Shown one piece after another: positions 1-10,074 of a stretch of DNA of 59,500 nt (positions are counted from its first letter, which is position 1; the number at the start of each line of letters is the position of its first letter). The translations under genes and the position numbers were made by a program. The notes beneath the pieces were generated by a model that was not told the origin of the DNA, ran no database searches, and saw only the letters and a program-made list of their open reading frames with translations. The DNA is from Adiantum capillus-veneris (lineage: Eukaryota; Streptophyta; Polypodiopsida; Polypodiales; Pteridaceae). The stretch covers positions 61,729,184 through 61,788,683 of the forward strand of contig CM043942.1 of the NCBI GenBank assembly GCA_014529385.2, in the 5' to 3' direction.

Positions 1-1250
1 CTCCTGACTCCCATAGCATATACGCATACTCTTTGTAGCTTTCAGGTATCTCAATATTCCTTTCACTGCCTCCCAATGTTTCTTGCCTGGGTTTGACATG
101 TATCGACTTACTACTCCCACTGCAAATGCAATGTCTGGGCGAGTAGCAATCATTGCATACATCAAACTACCCACTGCAGACGCATATGGAATCTTATCCA
201 TTTCAGCCTGTTCTTCCTCAGACACAGGACAATCTTGTTTGCTAAGTTTCACATATGGTGGCAATGGAACACTCAGTGCCTTTCCCTTCTCCATATTGAA
301 ACGTTGCAAAACCTTGTCAATATACTCTGTTTGAGATAACCAAATCAACTTCTTTGATCTGTCTCTCTCAATGCGCATACCAAGTATATGACTTGCCTCA
401 CCCATGTCTTTCATGTCAAACGATTTTGCCATCTTTGACTTCAAAGCTGAAATTTCTTCCAAGTGCTTGCCAGCAATCAACATGTCATCCACATACAAAA
501 TAAGGATCAGCCAACTACCATCCTTAGCCTTCTTTGTATATAGACAGTGATCGAACTCACTACGTTTGTAGCCTTGAGAAAGCATAAACTTGTGGAATTT
601 ATGGTACCATGCCCTCGGTGATTGTTTTAAGCCATAAAGACTCTTTAACAACTGGCATACCCAATCTTCCTTGCCTTTCTCAACAAACCCTTCTGGCTGC
701 TGCATGTAAATTTCCACATCTAAATCACCATGCAAGAACGCTGTCTTGACATCCATTTGGTGCAACACCAAATCTAATATGGCAACCAATGCAAGAAAGC
801 ATCTCAATGTAGTCATCTTGACCACCGGAGAGAAGACTTCATCAAAGTCAATGCCTTGTTCTTGCTTAAAGCCCTTGGCAACAAGCCTTGCTTTGTACTT
901 TGGCTGACTATCATGAGCGGTGATCTTATACCTATAAACCCATTTACAAGGTAGAGCCTTTTTGCCCCGTGGTAATTTAACTAGCTTCCATGTCTTGTTT
1001 TTATGCAGAGCTGTCATCTCTGACTGCATGGCCAATTGCCAATTCCCGGAGTCCTTCATTTGCACTGCTTCCTTGTAACATGAAGGCTCATTGCAATCAG
1101 TCAACATGACATAGTTCATAGATGGAACAAACCTATCAGGAGGTCGCGTGACACGTCCAGATCTACGCACAATAGGTGGCTCAGGCTCAGCCACAACCTG
1201 TGGTTCCACTCTATCCTGTCCTTGCTCTCTTGAGCCCTGACATTTTGTCT
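1..1250 (-). CDS. Copia A pol 3' part: reverse transcriptase and start of RNase H (partial)
   Basis: The minus-strand frame whose codons start at positions 1, 4, 7 and so on is open, with no stop, from about 1250 to the window edge, roughly 415 codons. It shows the RT entry region (KARLVAKGFKQ type, about 850-900), the substrate segment MDVKTAFLHGDLDVEIYMQQ (about 690-750), and the catalytic YVDDM box at 481-495. Then come the SLMYAMIATRPDIAFAVG connection and the start of the region before RNase H. It would copy element RNA to DNA in virus-like particles. It is joined to the integrase part (1116-2705) by a frameshift near 1235-1260, so the polyprotein is broken although the RT frame is clean. 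The end is lost only because the window stops. Confidence 0.88.
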
Positions 1251-2705
1251 TGCACGTGCAGGTCCATCTTCTTGGAAGACAACTCTTCTAATCTCCTCAA
1301 CCCTCTCTGGTTTAGAATGATATTTGGATTCATTAAAGTGAACATCATTGCTGCGGACAACATTTCTGGATTCGGGATCCCAAAGTCTGTACCCCATCTC
1401 ACCAGAATTACCATAGCCTAGAAAGATGCACTTTCTACTCTTTGGCTCAAGTTTGTTCCTAAATTCCTTTGGAACGTGAGTATATGCCTCACAGCCAAAG
1501 ACTCTGAGATGCTTGTATGAGGGCATTTTGCCTGACCATACCATCTCTGGCACTGAATCCTTCTGCAAAACCTTGCTAGGAGATCTATTTACAAGATGAA
1601 CAGTTGTTGATACAGCTTCAGCCCAAAACCCATTTGGCAGCTGTGCATTAGACAACATACTTTTGACCTTCTCTTGTATGGTCCTATTCATCCTCTCAGC
1701 AACACCATTTTGAGGAGGATTGTAAGGAGCAGTAAGTTCACGTTTTATACCTTTTGACTCACAAAAGTCCTGAAAGGCCTTTGAAACATACTCTCCACCA
1801 TTGTCAATGCGTAAGCATTTAAGCTTCTTGCCACTCTGATTCTCCACAAGTGTCACAAACGTTTTGAAAACACTAAACGCTTCATCCTTGTGCTTGAGAA
1901 AGTAAACCCATACTTTCCTCGAGTAATCATCTATAAATGTCATAAAGTAAGAAGCTCCCCCTAGAGATAGGTTAGGCATAGGTCCACACAAATCACTATG
2001 AACAAGTGCCAACTGTGTATCTCTTCTACTGCTTCTATGCTTATGTGGCTGCTGTGTTTGCTTACCATACAGACAATGTTCACAGAATTCAAAATCATTA
2101 AAGGAAAAGCCAGGCAAATAACCAGAACGAGACAAGATTTCCATTCCCTTCTTGGACATCTGTCCTAACCGGCTATGCCACAAAGAAGCGTTCGGCTGCT
2201 CGGTGACATTGATTACATTTTTAGAGACATTTGATACATAAATCATGTAAAGTCCTCCAGACTTTACTCCATGTGCTACTATCATAGAACCCTTGGATAT
2301 CTTCCACATGTTCTGTCCAAAAATGGTGACGTAGCCAACATCATCAAGTAAACCTGTGCTGATCAAGCTCTTTGTAATTGCGGGAACATGTCTCACATTC
2401 TTCAGCGTGAAAGAAGAGCCATTCTGAAACTTCAATTGAACATCTCCAACACCTAAGATCTCACATGTCTGCCCATTGCCCAGCCAAACATGATCTTTAG
2501 TGGTCACATAAGAAGTAAACCACTCCTTGTTTGGAGACACATGAAGTGATGCCCCTGAGTCTATAATCCAGTCACTCACTGCATTTCCATCAGATGCTGT
2601 AAGAAGAGCTGAGTCCATTGTATTCTTCAAGAAGTAGATGTCTCCTGACACTAGACTGTCATCCTCTGCAACAGTATTTGTCACATTTATTTCTTGAATC
2701 TTCAC
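1116..2705 (-). pseudogene. Copia A pol 5' part: protease, GAG-pre-integrase and integrase
   Basis: The minus frame from 2705 carries the protease motif DWIIDSGASLHVSPNKEWF (about 2530-2580) with intact Asp-Ser-Gly. Next is the pre-integrase segment SLWHSRLGQMSKKGMEIL with the CEHCLYGK cysteine pair of the HHCC zinc-binding domain. The integrase core follows: VHSDLCGPMP (first Asp), RIDNGGEYVSKAF (second Asp) and PPQNGVAERMNR (Glu). The catalytic triad is therefore present. After the GKMPSYKHLRVFGCEAY stretch the frame runs on for about 40 residues that do not fit the family, because a frameshift near 1235-1260 moves the true sequence into the RT frame. The start is also artificial: the gag frame joins here through a one-base shift near 2730. 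Confidence 0.85.
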
Positions 2706-2733
2706 TGAGGACTTGTTCTTCTCACCATGGTCT

Positions 2734-3489
2734 TCAGCAGTCTCTGCAGTCTCTTTTCATGTGACCCTTCTTGCCACAATGGTAGCATTCTATGTCACTC
2801 TTGCCTTTAGCACTGCGGGACTTGCTACGAAACTGATTCCTCTTTCCACCTTTGTACTTTTCTTTGGTCCTTCCCTTGACAACTAGGGCTGTTCCTTTGC
2901 CTTTGTCCATTGTCTTTCTATTCGTATCTTCAATAAGCAGACTTCCTTCTACACCTGCTATGTTCAAACCATCTGGAGGTGCAGAATTACTCAAAGCTGT
3001 GCGAAAAGTGTCCCAACTTTCCGGCAATGTGATCAACAGGAACATAGCTCTAACAGGTTCATCAAACTTGACACCTTGAGCTGACAACTAACTATAGATT
3101 GTGTTGAATTCATTCAGATGATTGGACATGGGTGTCCCTTCTTTCATCTTCAAGTCAATAAGCTTCTTAAGCCAGTATACCTGTGAAGCTGCACTCTGCT
3201 TCTCATAAAGATCACTCAGCTTTAACCATGCTTGATAAGCCGACATCTCGTCTGCTACATTGAAGTAAACGCTTTCTGCCAAAGTCAGCATAATGGTAGA
3301 AAGTGCCAATGCATCTATTTCGTTCCATTCATCTTCGTCCATATCTTCTGGTTTTATCCCCTTGAGCTTTATAGGTTTTATCTGCTTCTTTTGTACCAAC
3401 ACGTGCCAAATTTGCTTCTTCCACAATGGAAAATTAGTTCCATCCAGCTTCTTGATATTGTGAAGAGCAGTGTCCCGTGATCCAGGCAT
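2734..3489 (-). pseudogene. Copia A gag (capsid-nucleocapsid), broken by a TAG stop
   Basis: Two minus-strand pieces in one frame make up gag: 3489-3088 and 3087-2734. The first starts at Met (3489) and has the copia gag N-terminus (NIKKLDGTNFPLWKKQIWHVL) and the YWLKKLIDLKMKEGTPMSNH stretch. It stops at a TAG where element G has CAG (Gln) in TIFSQLTAQ, a single C-to-T change. The second piece continues with FLLITLPESWDTFRTALS and ends in the zinc knuckle CYHCGKKGHMKRDC, with all Cys and His present. A frameshift just after the knuckle (about 2730-2740) separates it from the protease. Gag would form the particle that packages element RNA. Confidence 0.85.
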
Positions 3490-4572
3490 AGCTACGCTTC
3501 ACAGTAGTTTACTTTTCTGGGAAAAATTCGGCAGAGTTTCCCCTGTAAACTGACCTCTGAACCAATATCAACCTGTCAAATGAACCAAGAAAGCTTCAGA
3601 TTTTGCAGAAATTTTGGCAGAGTCTCCTTTGTAAAATGTCTCTGGTGTACTAAAAACAGACCAAAAAACAGCTCAAAAAACACTGTCTCTCTGACATTGT
3701 AAGCTGCGGGTAAACCTGTCCTACACCTGTATTGTCTCTGACTGTCCTGTCACTGTCCTGTAAGCATAGACTGCGACAATGCCTCAACGGCAGTAAAGCA
3801 AAGATGCAATCCCAACTGTCTAACTCACAGTCAATACATCCTAGCTGCCTATCTAAGGGTGCTCGAGGGATCGCTCCAAGACCTGTATCACCGAAAGGAT
3901 CTCAACATTCGAGAATCCCCCAGCTCAATAAAACCTCACTCGACCCTCAACAAAGGCTGCAGTAAATCTGACAGTACATAGACTTCCCACAAAGTCATAC
4001 ATCCACAAATTTCCCACTGTATGCTGTAACCGCTGCGGCGGTTGTTTGCTGCGTGACTCACAGCCAGCAAACCCTCAACAGACATACATCATCTGTGACA
4101 ATACATCCCATGTGGAAGTACCTGCAATGTCAGGATGAAATCTGGAATATCAAGCAGCAAACACAAGCTACCTGATGAACTAGTGGATGTCGTGTACAGT
4201 CTGTGTGTAGATGCTCCCGTGTCATATGTGACACGCCTCCAAGAACTGTGAGCCGTCCTTCGATGTATAGACAGCCACAAATCAACACTCTGGGAGTGTC
4301 GATATCTTCAGCACCTGCAGTCGTAGCCCGAAAACCCCAAATTTGCAGAGTCGGATCTGCACCCGCTGAGACCACGTAGTCGAAAATGGCCTGCACAGAC
4401 CTTTGTCGAAGCCGAACGGTGGCCGAGATGACCTCAGAATGAAATTCTGACAACACCAAGGCCTTCGGGCTGTCCCACGAGATTTGGGGCCGTGTCTTCG
4501 CCTGTTGAATTTCACTCCAATCTGAGTTGGTGACTCTAGCCTCCTGCAGTGCTGCCCCGAGCCTCGATCTGA
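3490..4572 (-). other. Copia A 5' untranslated leader
   Basis: About 1.1 kb between the primer binding site and gag, with no credible coding frame. Stretches resemble the leader of element G (35498-36538), such as the 'accgctgcggcggt' block near 4030 and near 36055 and repeated 'gcagagtttcccctgtaaac' type segments next to gag. A packaging signal would be expected here but cannot be pinpointed by eye. Confidence 0.6.
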
Positions 4573-4584
4573 GCTCTGATACCA
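4573..4584 (-). promoter_or_regulatory. Primer binding site of Copia A
   Basis: On the minus strand this reads TGGTATCAGAGC, the 12-base complement to the 3' end of plant initiator tRNA-Met. It is separated from the LTR by two bases. This fixes the element's orientation and the inner LTR edge. Confidence 0.92.
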
Positions 4585-4586
4585 GT

Positions 4587-4778
4587 TGAAGGAGTACGAG
4601 CGGAAGTGCGACGCGAGAGAGAGTGCGAGAAGAAGAGCACGACGATATGGTGAACTCGCTCTACTGTAATGTGTAGAGCATAGTGAGTTCTTATTAGGTT
4701 TTTACAAAAGAATATGTGTACATACCTGGCGGCCCGCCCACTTACCTGGGCGACCACATTGGGCTTTATACCCCAACA
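4587..4778 (-). repeat. 5' LTR of Copia A (about 192 bp)
   Basis: Bounded by TG and CA. On the minus strand it begins TGTTGGGGTATAAAGCCC and ends next to the primer binding site. The start resembles the LTR starts of E (TGTTGGGGTTAAG) and G (TGTTGGGATTAAAGCCC), so these copia families are related. The LTR is short for copia, as are the others in this window (about 190-215 bp). Confidence 0.82.
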
Positions 4779-5134
4779 ACAACCCCAACTCCCACTGTAG
4801 CAACTATGTTGGGTCTCGACACTCAGAGGTTGTACATGAGAGTCTTGAAGGTTGATGACAAACGCGTAATCTTTGCCAGCATATCCATGCTAATCGCATC
4901 AATGCCATGAGCAGTGACCTCTGCCAATCTATCCGCAATAGGTATATCTACCCCCCTCACTGCATCACCACTAGAATTAGTCACATATGGGTGCATCAAT
5001 CCTGACTCCAGGGTAGTCGTCACTCTCTCATCATCCATAGGAACTGTATCCTCATGTACTAGCATCACCATGTTAGCCTCTAGCATGAGCATGTCAAAGA
5101 ACTCCATATCGCTCATCTCCATGGTAAGAGGCAT
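4779..5134 (-). pseudogene. Copia D remnant of the RT connection region
   Basis: The minus frame contains MEFFDMLMLEAN and later KITRLSSTFKTLMYNL, followed after one stop by SRPNIVATVGVG. Element E has FLDMLMLELD and VARVASTFGVLVYEML-ISRPNIAAAVG in the same order and spacing. In full copia RTs (element G) the matching stretch is YASAMGSLMYAMIATRPDIAFAVG. This is therefore a shrunken RT tail, with DMLML possibly a relic of the VDDMLI box. The coding similarity ends at 4779, where the LTR of element A begins. No RT activity is possible from what is visible. Confidence 0.65.
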
Positions 5135-5540
5135 CTTTGTCCTAAGAGGATCAATTCAACGTGTCTTGCTAGAGCATGGCCGCTCTAACTCTGCATCTAC
5201 AGACATGTCATGCACAACACTCTGGAGCTCATCCGCAAAAGTTCATGTGCAAAGTCATTGAGACTACACTTTCTCGCACATGTGACTCACTGCTCTGCTC
5301 TCTAACTGGCAAAGCATCAAAATCCATCACCACACCACCAATGAAAACTTTAGTCGTGCACTCAAGGAGTCGTCCCGCTCTTCATGTCTATCCTCAGACC
5401 CTGCATGCACAACGAGCAATGTGTCGAGCTGCTCATCAGCAAAGTGTACTTGCCTCGACTACATGGCAATGGACTCACAGAGACTATGGCGTCTCTGACA
5501 CCAGAACATAGAGAAGAGTTGAACGAGCACCACGATGGCC

Positions 5541-6000
5541 TCATGCTATCACAAGAAAACCTCTCATCATCAAGTAAGACTCATCAATCATCTGAACATG
5601 ACACCCATGATCTCTAAGCTGTGAGATGGAGATCAAAATTCTACAGGCATCAGGCACATATTGAACATCATGGAGCACAAGCATACTTCCACTGGAAAAA
5701 TGCAAATGAATGTCACCCACACCATTAACACCATCTTGTCTCAAAGCAGAAAATGTGCTAAACCACTCCCTGCAAGGAGTAACATGGTGTAAAGCACTAC
5801 TGTCCAGCTGCCAATCATGAGACAAACTCCATGAATGTCTAGGTGAACCTATGGAAGTAGGAATTTCTACCACTCTTGTACTCTCGGTAACAACCAATGG
5901 AATCCTCTGCTGTCTCCAATGCCTAAAACAACATCTCCTTGTGTGCCCTAGTCTGCCACAATGCTAGCAAACTACATGTCTGCGCCTTTGAGACCTGGTT
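5541..6000 (-). pseudogene. Copia D gag zinc knuckle and protease-like segment
   Basis: Reading leftward from about 5980, the minus strand gives CWHCGRLGHTRRCC, an intact C-x2-C-x4-H-x4-C knuckle close to the one in E. A spacer follows, then QLDSSALHHVTPCREWFSTFS, the copia protease signature with the active-site Gly/Ala replaced (Asp-Ser-Ser). The rest (VQYVPDACRILISISQLRDHGC) matches E's VRYVPDLTMSLISIGQLRDSGC. The first two thirds of gag seen in E are missing. The open part runs 5897-5541. Between 5135 and 5540 the sequence should hold the linker that E has, but its frame is broken. Confidence 0.7.
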
Positions 6001-7456
6001 GATACACCAACCTAAGTATCCCCGAATGACAAACTGCCACTATAAGATTCCATAATTGAGCACAAAATGAGTCTATAGATCAGCCCACACAAAGTGTAAG
6101 TGCATTGTTTACAAGCGCATAACCACTCAACACAATGCAAAAGAAAACTAGCTGATCAAACACTTGCCACCAAAACTATGGCAAACATCACACAAAGAGC
6201 ATAACCCTCTGCCAATACCAAGAACCAATCATGCATAAATAGTGACCATAAGCAAGGAGAGTGCAAGCAAAATGACCATTCGCATAGGCACAAGCCAAAA
6301 TCTGGCTAAAAAATCTCTCTAGCAACTGTCACAAAACGCATAAAAACTTGGTAAAAATTCAACCGAGTCTCCTTTGTAACTGGAGAAAACTCTCACAGCG
6401 CATCCAAGATGCCAAAGTGGGAGAAGCTCTTGAGCACTACAAATTGACAAAAATTTGTCAACCAAAAGTATGGCAAAGTGGGAGTGAACCTCAACCACTA
6501 TAGTCTCCGAAAGAGGAATCTAAGCCATAGACCATAACACTACTCAATGCCAATGAGTAGAAATGCCAAAATGGCTCCACATTTTCACATACAATGGCAA
6601 TACGAACTCAACGTACATCAACCGAGTGACCGCGCATAAACAAGCACCAAAAAAGTTACAATCCAAAAACTTGATCAATTTAAAAACAATGCTCTCAAAA
6701 GAGCTCACCGGCACTTGAAAGTGCTCGCCAAAATGCATGTACAATGGCATCAACCATGTGCCATAACCATATGTAAATCAATCCGCAAAGACCATGAATC
6801 CAAGCACAAAATCACTGCCAAAGTATCCTGTGAAAACTTGTGAAAGAAGCTCCACCTGTGTGCTCAAAAGAACCGTGTCTCTCAAGAGACCACTTACATG
6901 GTGTATAAACGCCTCCGTACTTCGTTGCTCAAATCTACCAAAAACCCTCAAACCAGAAGCTCCACACAAGTTGAAATTGCATCTTCAGCTCAGAATTTAT
7001 GCACCTAACTTTGAGCATCTATCGTGCTTCCAAAGGTGCATCAAACTTGCACATTGTGCAAAAATAAAAAACCTACAATTTCTGTATATAGTCATTCTGA
7101 GCTGAATATAAGCAAAACGGTGAGGATTTTGCAAAAAAAAACTTTTGCAAGTTGTGGATTACATTAAAACGGATGGGCATCGTAGGCAAAATATTCAGAT
7201 CTGTCTTCTACAAGGAGAAAATGAATCTAAAAGTAGTGCTGCTACGCACACAATTTTTAGGGCAGCACCTTCACTTACACACAATTGTCTTCTGAGCTTC
7301 CACAAGAGCATACATCACTCTCAACTGAGCTCATAAGCTCCCATTGCATTCTCACAAAGCTTTCAAGCTTTCTTGATCCCTCCACCACAGAGAGCGAGCG
7401 AGCTATCATCTTGAAGCTCTCAAAGCTGTCGTGCTCCCCGCCATCGCCAAGCCATA
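6001..7456 (-). other. Copia D 5' leader, with a 69-codon frame conserved in element E
   Basis: Untranslated leader between primer binding site and gag. The minus frame 6753-6544 encodes a peptide beginning MMPLYMHFGEHFQVPVSS and ending KMWSHFGISTHWH. Element E has the same frame at 27068-27262. By hand the two differ at 9 of 64 residues, with about as many amino-acid changes as silent ones, so similarity may simply reflect a shared leader. Near 7275-7470 the leader also matches the start of the leader in E (26340-26510). Confidence 0.6.
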
Positions 7457-7468
7457 GCTCTAATACCA
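7457..7468 (-). promoter_or_regulatory. Primer binding site of Copia D
   Basis: On the minus strand TGGTATTAGAGC, one base different from the usual initiator tRNA-Met complement TGGTATCAGAGC. It lies two bases from the LTR and sets the minus orientation of D. Confidence 0.82.
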
Positions 7469-7470
7469 AT

Positions 7471-7683
7471 TGTGAGTGCGTGAATGCAGTGTGTGTGCGG
7501 AGAGCAAGAAGGGGGGGGAGAGAGAACACAAGATGTGGGTGGAGTAGCTCAACACTATGTGTGTGAGAGAGCCCCTTATTCTTCTATCTAGTAAAGAATA
7601 AGGTGTGTACAAGTAATGGGCGTTCGGACATCTCTGATGTGTCCACCGATAGAGATAAGAGGCACACCGCCTTTACCCCAATA
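7471..7683 (-). repeat. 5' LTR of Copia D (about 213 bp)
   Basis: Starts TGTGAGTGCG next to the primer binding site and ends ccccaata. On the minus strand the start is TATTGGGGTAAAGGC, matching the TGTTGGGGTTAAGG start of element E except for a mutated terminal base. The outer edge is uncertain by a few bases. Confidence 0.65.
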
Positions 7684-9373
7684 ATTTTCATCAAAGTGGG
7701 CAATATGTGCTAAGTTAGTTTTTTTTATCGATCTATCTTTATTTGCAAGAGAAATGCAAAAAATACCTCTGAATTTAGCATTGCCAAATGCAGTTTTAAT
7801 CATTTTTTCAAAATGTTTTTCAACCCAATATCTCCATTGAGGGGGATGTTTTCATAACATTGAGCAATGTCAGCATAAAAAAGATGAAAAATTTGTTTGG
7901 GTTGAGTGTCACTTTTGTAAAGTTTTTTACAAGCCAAAATGGATTGTAGTGGATCTTAAGAAAATCCAAACATACTTTTTGTTTTTTTGCACAAATTAAT
8001 TCAAATTTAGTTAATATGAGATCCAGGCACAAAGTGATGTCCTTAGTAATTTTTGTAAACATCACACTCTAGGTATAAAAAATCCACCAAAATTTATGTT
8101 TGTCATGTTAATAGGTAGGGAATAACACAAGTAATTTGACTGCTTCAAGAGAATACCCGTGACTACTAAAGTGATTTGAGATACATTTAGTGGGCTCAAT
8201 AGGAGATATGTTAAGCAGTACAAACTCATCACCAGCTAGCCGTAAGCGAGCAGCCTTCCATGCAAAGTTTTTGCATTTTAGAGTAGGGTAACTGGTTTCC
8301 TTATCAAGACCAACAATAAAGCACTTTTGTTTGAGTTTTTGAATCTTTTTACTAAAGTCAGGGGTGATCTAAGTATTATCAGTAGATTAACCAGCTATTT
8401 GGTAAAAGAGCCACTGTTTCAAAGAAACATTGTTTAACCAGTTTGGATAAGTCCAATAGGATTGTCTTCTCTAGTCAGAGAGTTTTGACCAACTTAGTTA
8501 AACAACTAAGTAAAGCTGAAAGGGTAAGGTATGGCTTTAAAAAAAAACTGGAACGTGATAAAGACCTTTGGCAATGATCCTTTGAACTGTGGAATCATTA
8601 ATAATATTAAGATCACAAGTGTAGACATGAATACCTAAATCACCAAAGTCTTACGAAAAGCATCATACTTTTCACAAGAACATATAGGAATGTCATTGTT
8701 GGACATGAAACATCATTGCTGTAAATTAGATTCTTAGTAGGTTGATGATATGTCTAGCCTATCAAGACAGTATTTAACAGGTTATGGTTACCAAAAAGTA
8801 TATCAAAACATTCACAAAAGATAGATTTGGGTGAAAACCAATCAAGGAGTTCATTATGGTATAAACAATATACCTAGATATGTTTTGTCATCGAAGATTT
8901 GCTAGAATATGTTTCCTTCTGCAGGGGCCAAAAATTACCTGCAAAGTAAATAAGTTACATGTCAAGACGTGTCAGATGGGGGTGTTCCTTCCTCTACCTC
9001 TAGTGAAGCTACGAGACTTTCCTCTATTAAACCTAGAAGAAGTGTCAGGTGTTAGAAAATATGTAGAAGAGTTATTGGGGATGGTTAGTGAGTTAGGTCT
9101 TTTGAGAGATGGAGAATCCTCATCCTCGATGCATGGTTTGAGTAAACCAGTGGAAATTTTAACACCCTTGTAGTTGGTGTAGGTGGTGAGATATGTATCG
9201 GGCTCATCCGATTTTAGTTCTTTAAGGATGTCAAGCATCAAGCTTTGAAAAGTATTGAAAGAAATTTGAGTAATTACTAGAGGTTTAGTTTGGCCACCCA
9301 GCCAGGAGAAAATAAGGCATAGATGGAAGTCAATAGGGTTTTCCAAAAAAAGATGCTCCAAATAATTGCGCAT
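7684..9373 (-). pseudogene. Decayed reverse-transcriptase-like ORF, perhaps non-LTR or Penelope-like
   Basis: The minus strand holds an open N-terminal piece (9373-8972, 133 codons from Met) with an Arg/Gly/Ser-rich tail SRFNRGKSRSFTRGRGRN. Further left are broken pieces: ITPDFSKKIQKLKQKCFIVG and LDKETSYPTLKCKNFAWKAA near 8380-8250, and FYADIAQCYENIPLNG followed by LKNILKKMIKTAFGNAKFRG near 7890-7760. The latter resembles the first RT palm motif (hydrophobic, Asp, aromatic, IP) of non-LTR or Penelope-like RTs. It is not copia or gypsy RT. The RT motif with the second and third catalytic Asp is not seen; it would lie left, where element D interrupts. Family assignment is tentative. Confidence 0.4.
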
Positions 9374-9461
9374 GTACCAAATAGCATGTATTTTTGGGAT
9401 TATTTGGAAATTTCAAGGGCATTTTGGTAATTCTCCCTTTTTAATGAGATTACTCCAAAGA

Positions 9462-9482
9462 TATATAGATAGATAGATAGAT
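9462..9482. repeat. Short (GATA)n microsatellite
   Basis: Perfect run of about four to five ATAG/GATA units next to the upstream end of the RT-like pseudogene. Confidence 0.8.
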
Positions 9483-9595
9483 ATCATCCTCAAAGGTCAA
9501 ATATGACCTATGGGACCAAAGCTACATGTGATGTAGTATGTGTGTGTTTGATGAGTGATTCTCGATGCTCCAAAATGGTGGAGATGAATCACACT

Positions 9596-9598
<3 letters not shown>

Positions 9599-9677
<79 letters not shown>
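9599..9677. repeat. (GA)n microsatellite
   Basis: Uninterrupted GA dinucleotides, about 39 units. Open frames across it are only repeats of Arg-Glu or Ser-Leu and are not genes. Confidence 0.97.
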
Positions 9678-9680
<3 letters not shown>

Positions 9681-9808
9681 ACATCATAAGCATAGTCCAT
9701 AGAGATAGAGAGGAAAAGAGGAAGAAGAATTATAATGACGGTATATGAATACTCCAAAGAAACCTCAAAAAAACTATCCAACGACCACAAACTTGAGACC
9801 TATTTGGC

Positions 9809-9810
9809 AC

Positions 9811-9901
<91 letters not shown>
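9809..9901. repeat. (GA)n microsatellite with interruptions
   Basis: About 93 bases of GA with two GGAG/GAAG interruptions near 9830-9845. It lies 130 bp from the preceding GA tract. Confidence 0.95.
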
Positions 9902-9902
<1 letters not shown>

Positions 9903-10021
9903 TGTAAAAAATACTTCATCTAATATCTAGCTCTATCATATTATGGTGGAGAGAGCTGCTACCATGTGTCACCATTTGCTAGTTCCGATGGTGAGAGGGG
10001 AGGAGATTCCTCTTTCCATGA

Positions 10022-10023
<2 letters not shown>

Positions 10024-10065
<42 letters not shown>

Positions 10066-10074
10066 GGGGGGGGG
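10024..10074. repeat. (GA)n tract continuing into a poly-G run
   Basis: About 16 GA units run directly into about 19 consecutive G. Homopurine on the plus strand throughout. Confidence 0.95.

Larger units (their letters stand above)
1..4778 (-). mobile_element. Copia element A, Ty1/copia LTR retrotransposon, left part cut by window edge
   Basis: Read on the minus strand the order is LTR (4778-4587), primer binding site, leader, gag, protease, integrase, then RT and RNase H running off the left edge. This protease-integrase-RT order defines Ty1/copia. Its 3' LTR and 3' flank lie outside the window. It is related to element G at 31-37 kb, whose proteins align along their whole length. It is inactive here: the gag frame has a TAG stop and there are two frameshifts. 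Its LTR directly abuts coding sequence of element D, so A appears to have inserted into D; the bases next to the LTR (4779-4783, acaac) would be one side of the target duplication. Confidence 0.9.
4779..7683 (-). mobile_element. Copia D, compact non-autonomous copia derivative, 3' end cut by element A
   Basis: Minus-strand order: LTR 7683-7471, primer binding site 7468-7457, long leader with a segment conserved in element E, gag zinc knuckle plus protease-like segment (about 6000-5541), then an RT-region remnant (5134-4779). There is no integrase core and no RT catalytic core, the same organisation as element E. Element A starts at 4778, inside the RT-remnant coding sequence, so D's own 3' LTR should lie left of the window. 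D has lost the first part of gag relative to E and has several stops and frameshifts. Confidence 0.75.

Noticed and set aside
4779-4800. Polypurine tract and start of D's 3' LTR next to the LTR of A
   Set aside because: gtgggagttgggg looks like a polypurine tract but is in frame with D's coding remnant (SRPNIVATVGVG, as in E), so it is coding sequence cut by A.
1176-5617. Plus-strand frames across elements A and D, such as 1176-1421, 2852-3079 and 5176-5511
   Set aside because: They lie antisense to recognisable gag/pol codons and have no motifs of their own.
9503-9930. Open frames of Arg-Glu or Ser-Leu repeats (also at 10.0, 11.6, 15.3-15.8, 17.1, 39.8 kb)
   Set aside because: They are translations of (GA)n/(CT)n microsatellites in several frames at once and have no other protein content.
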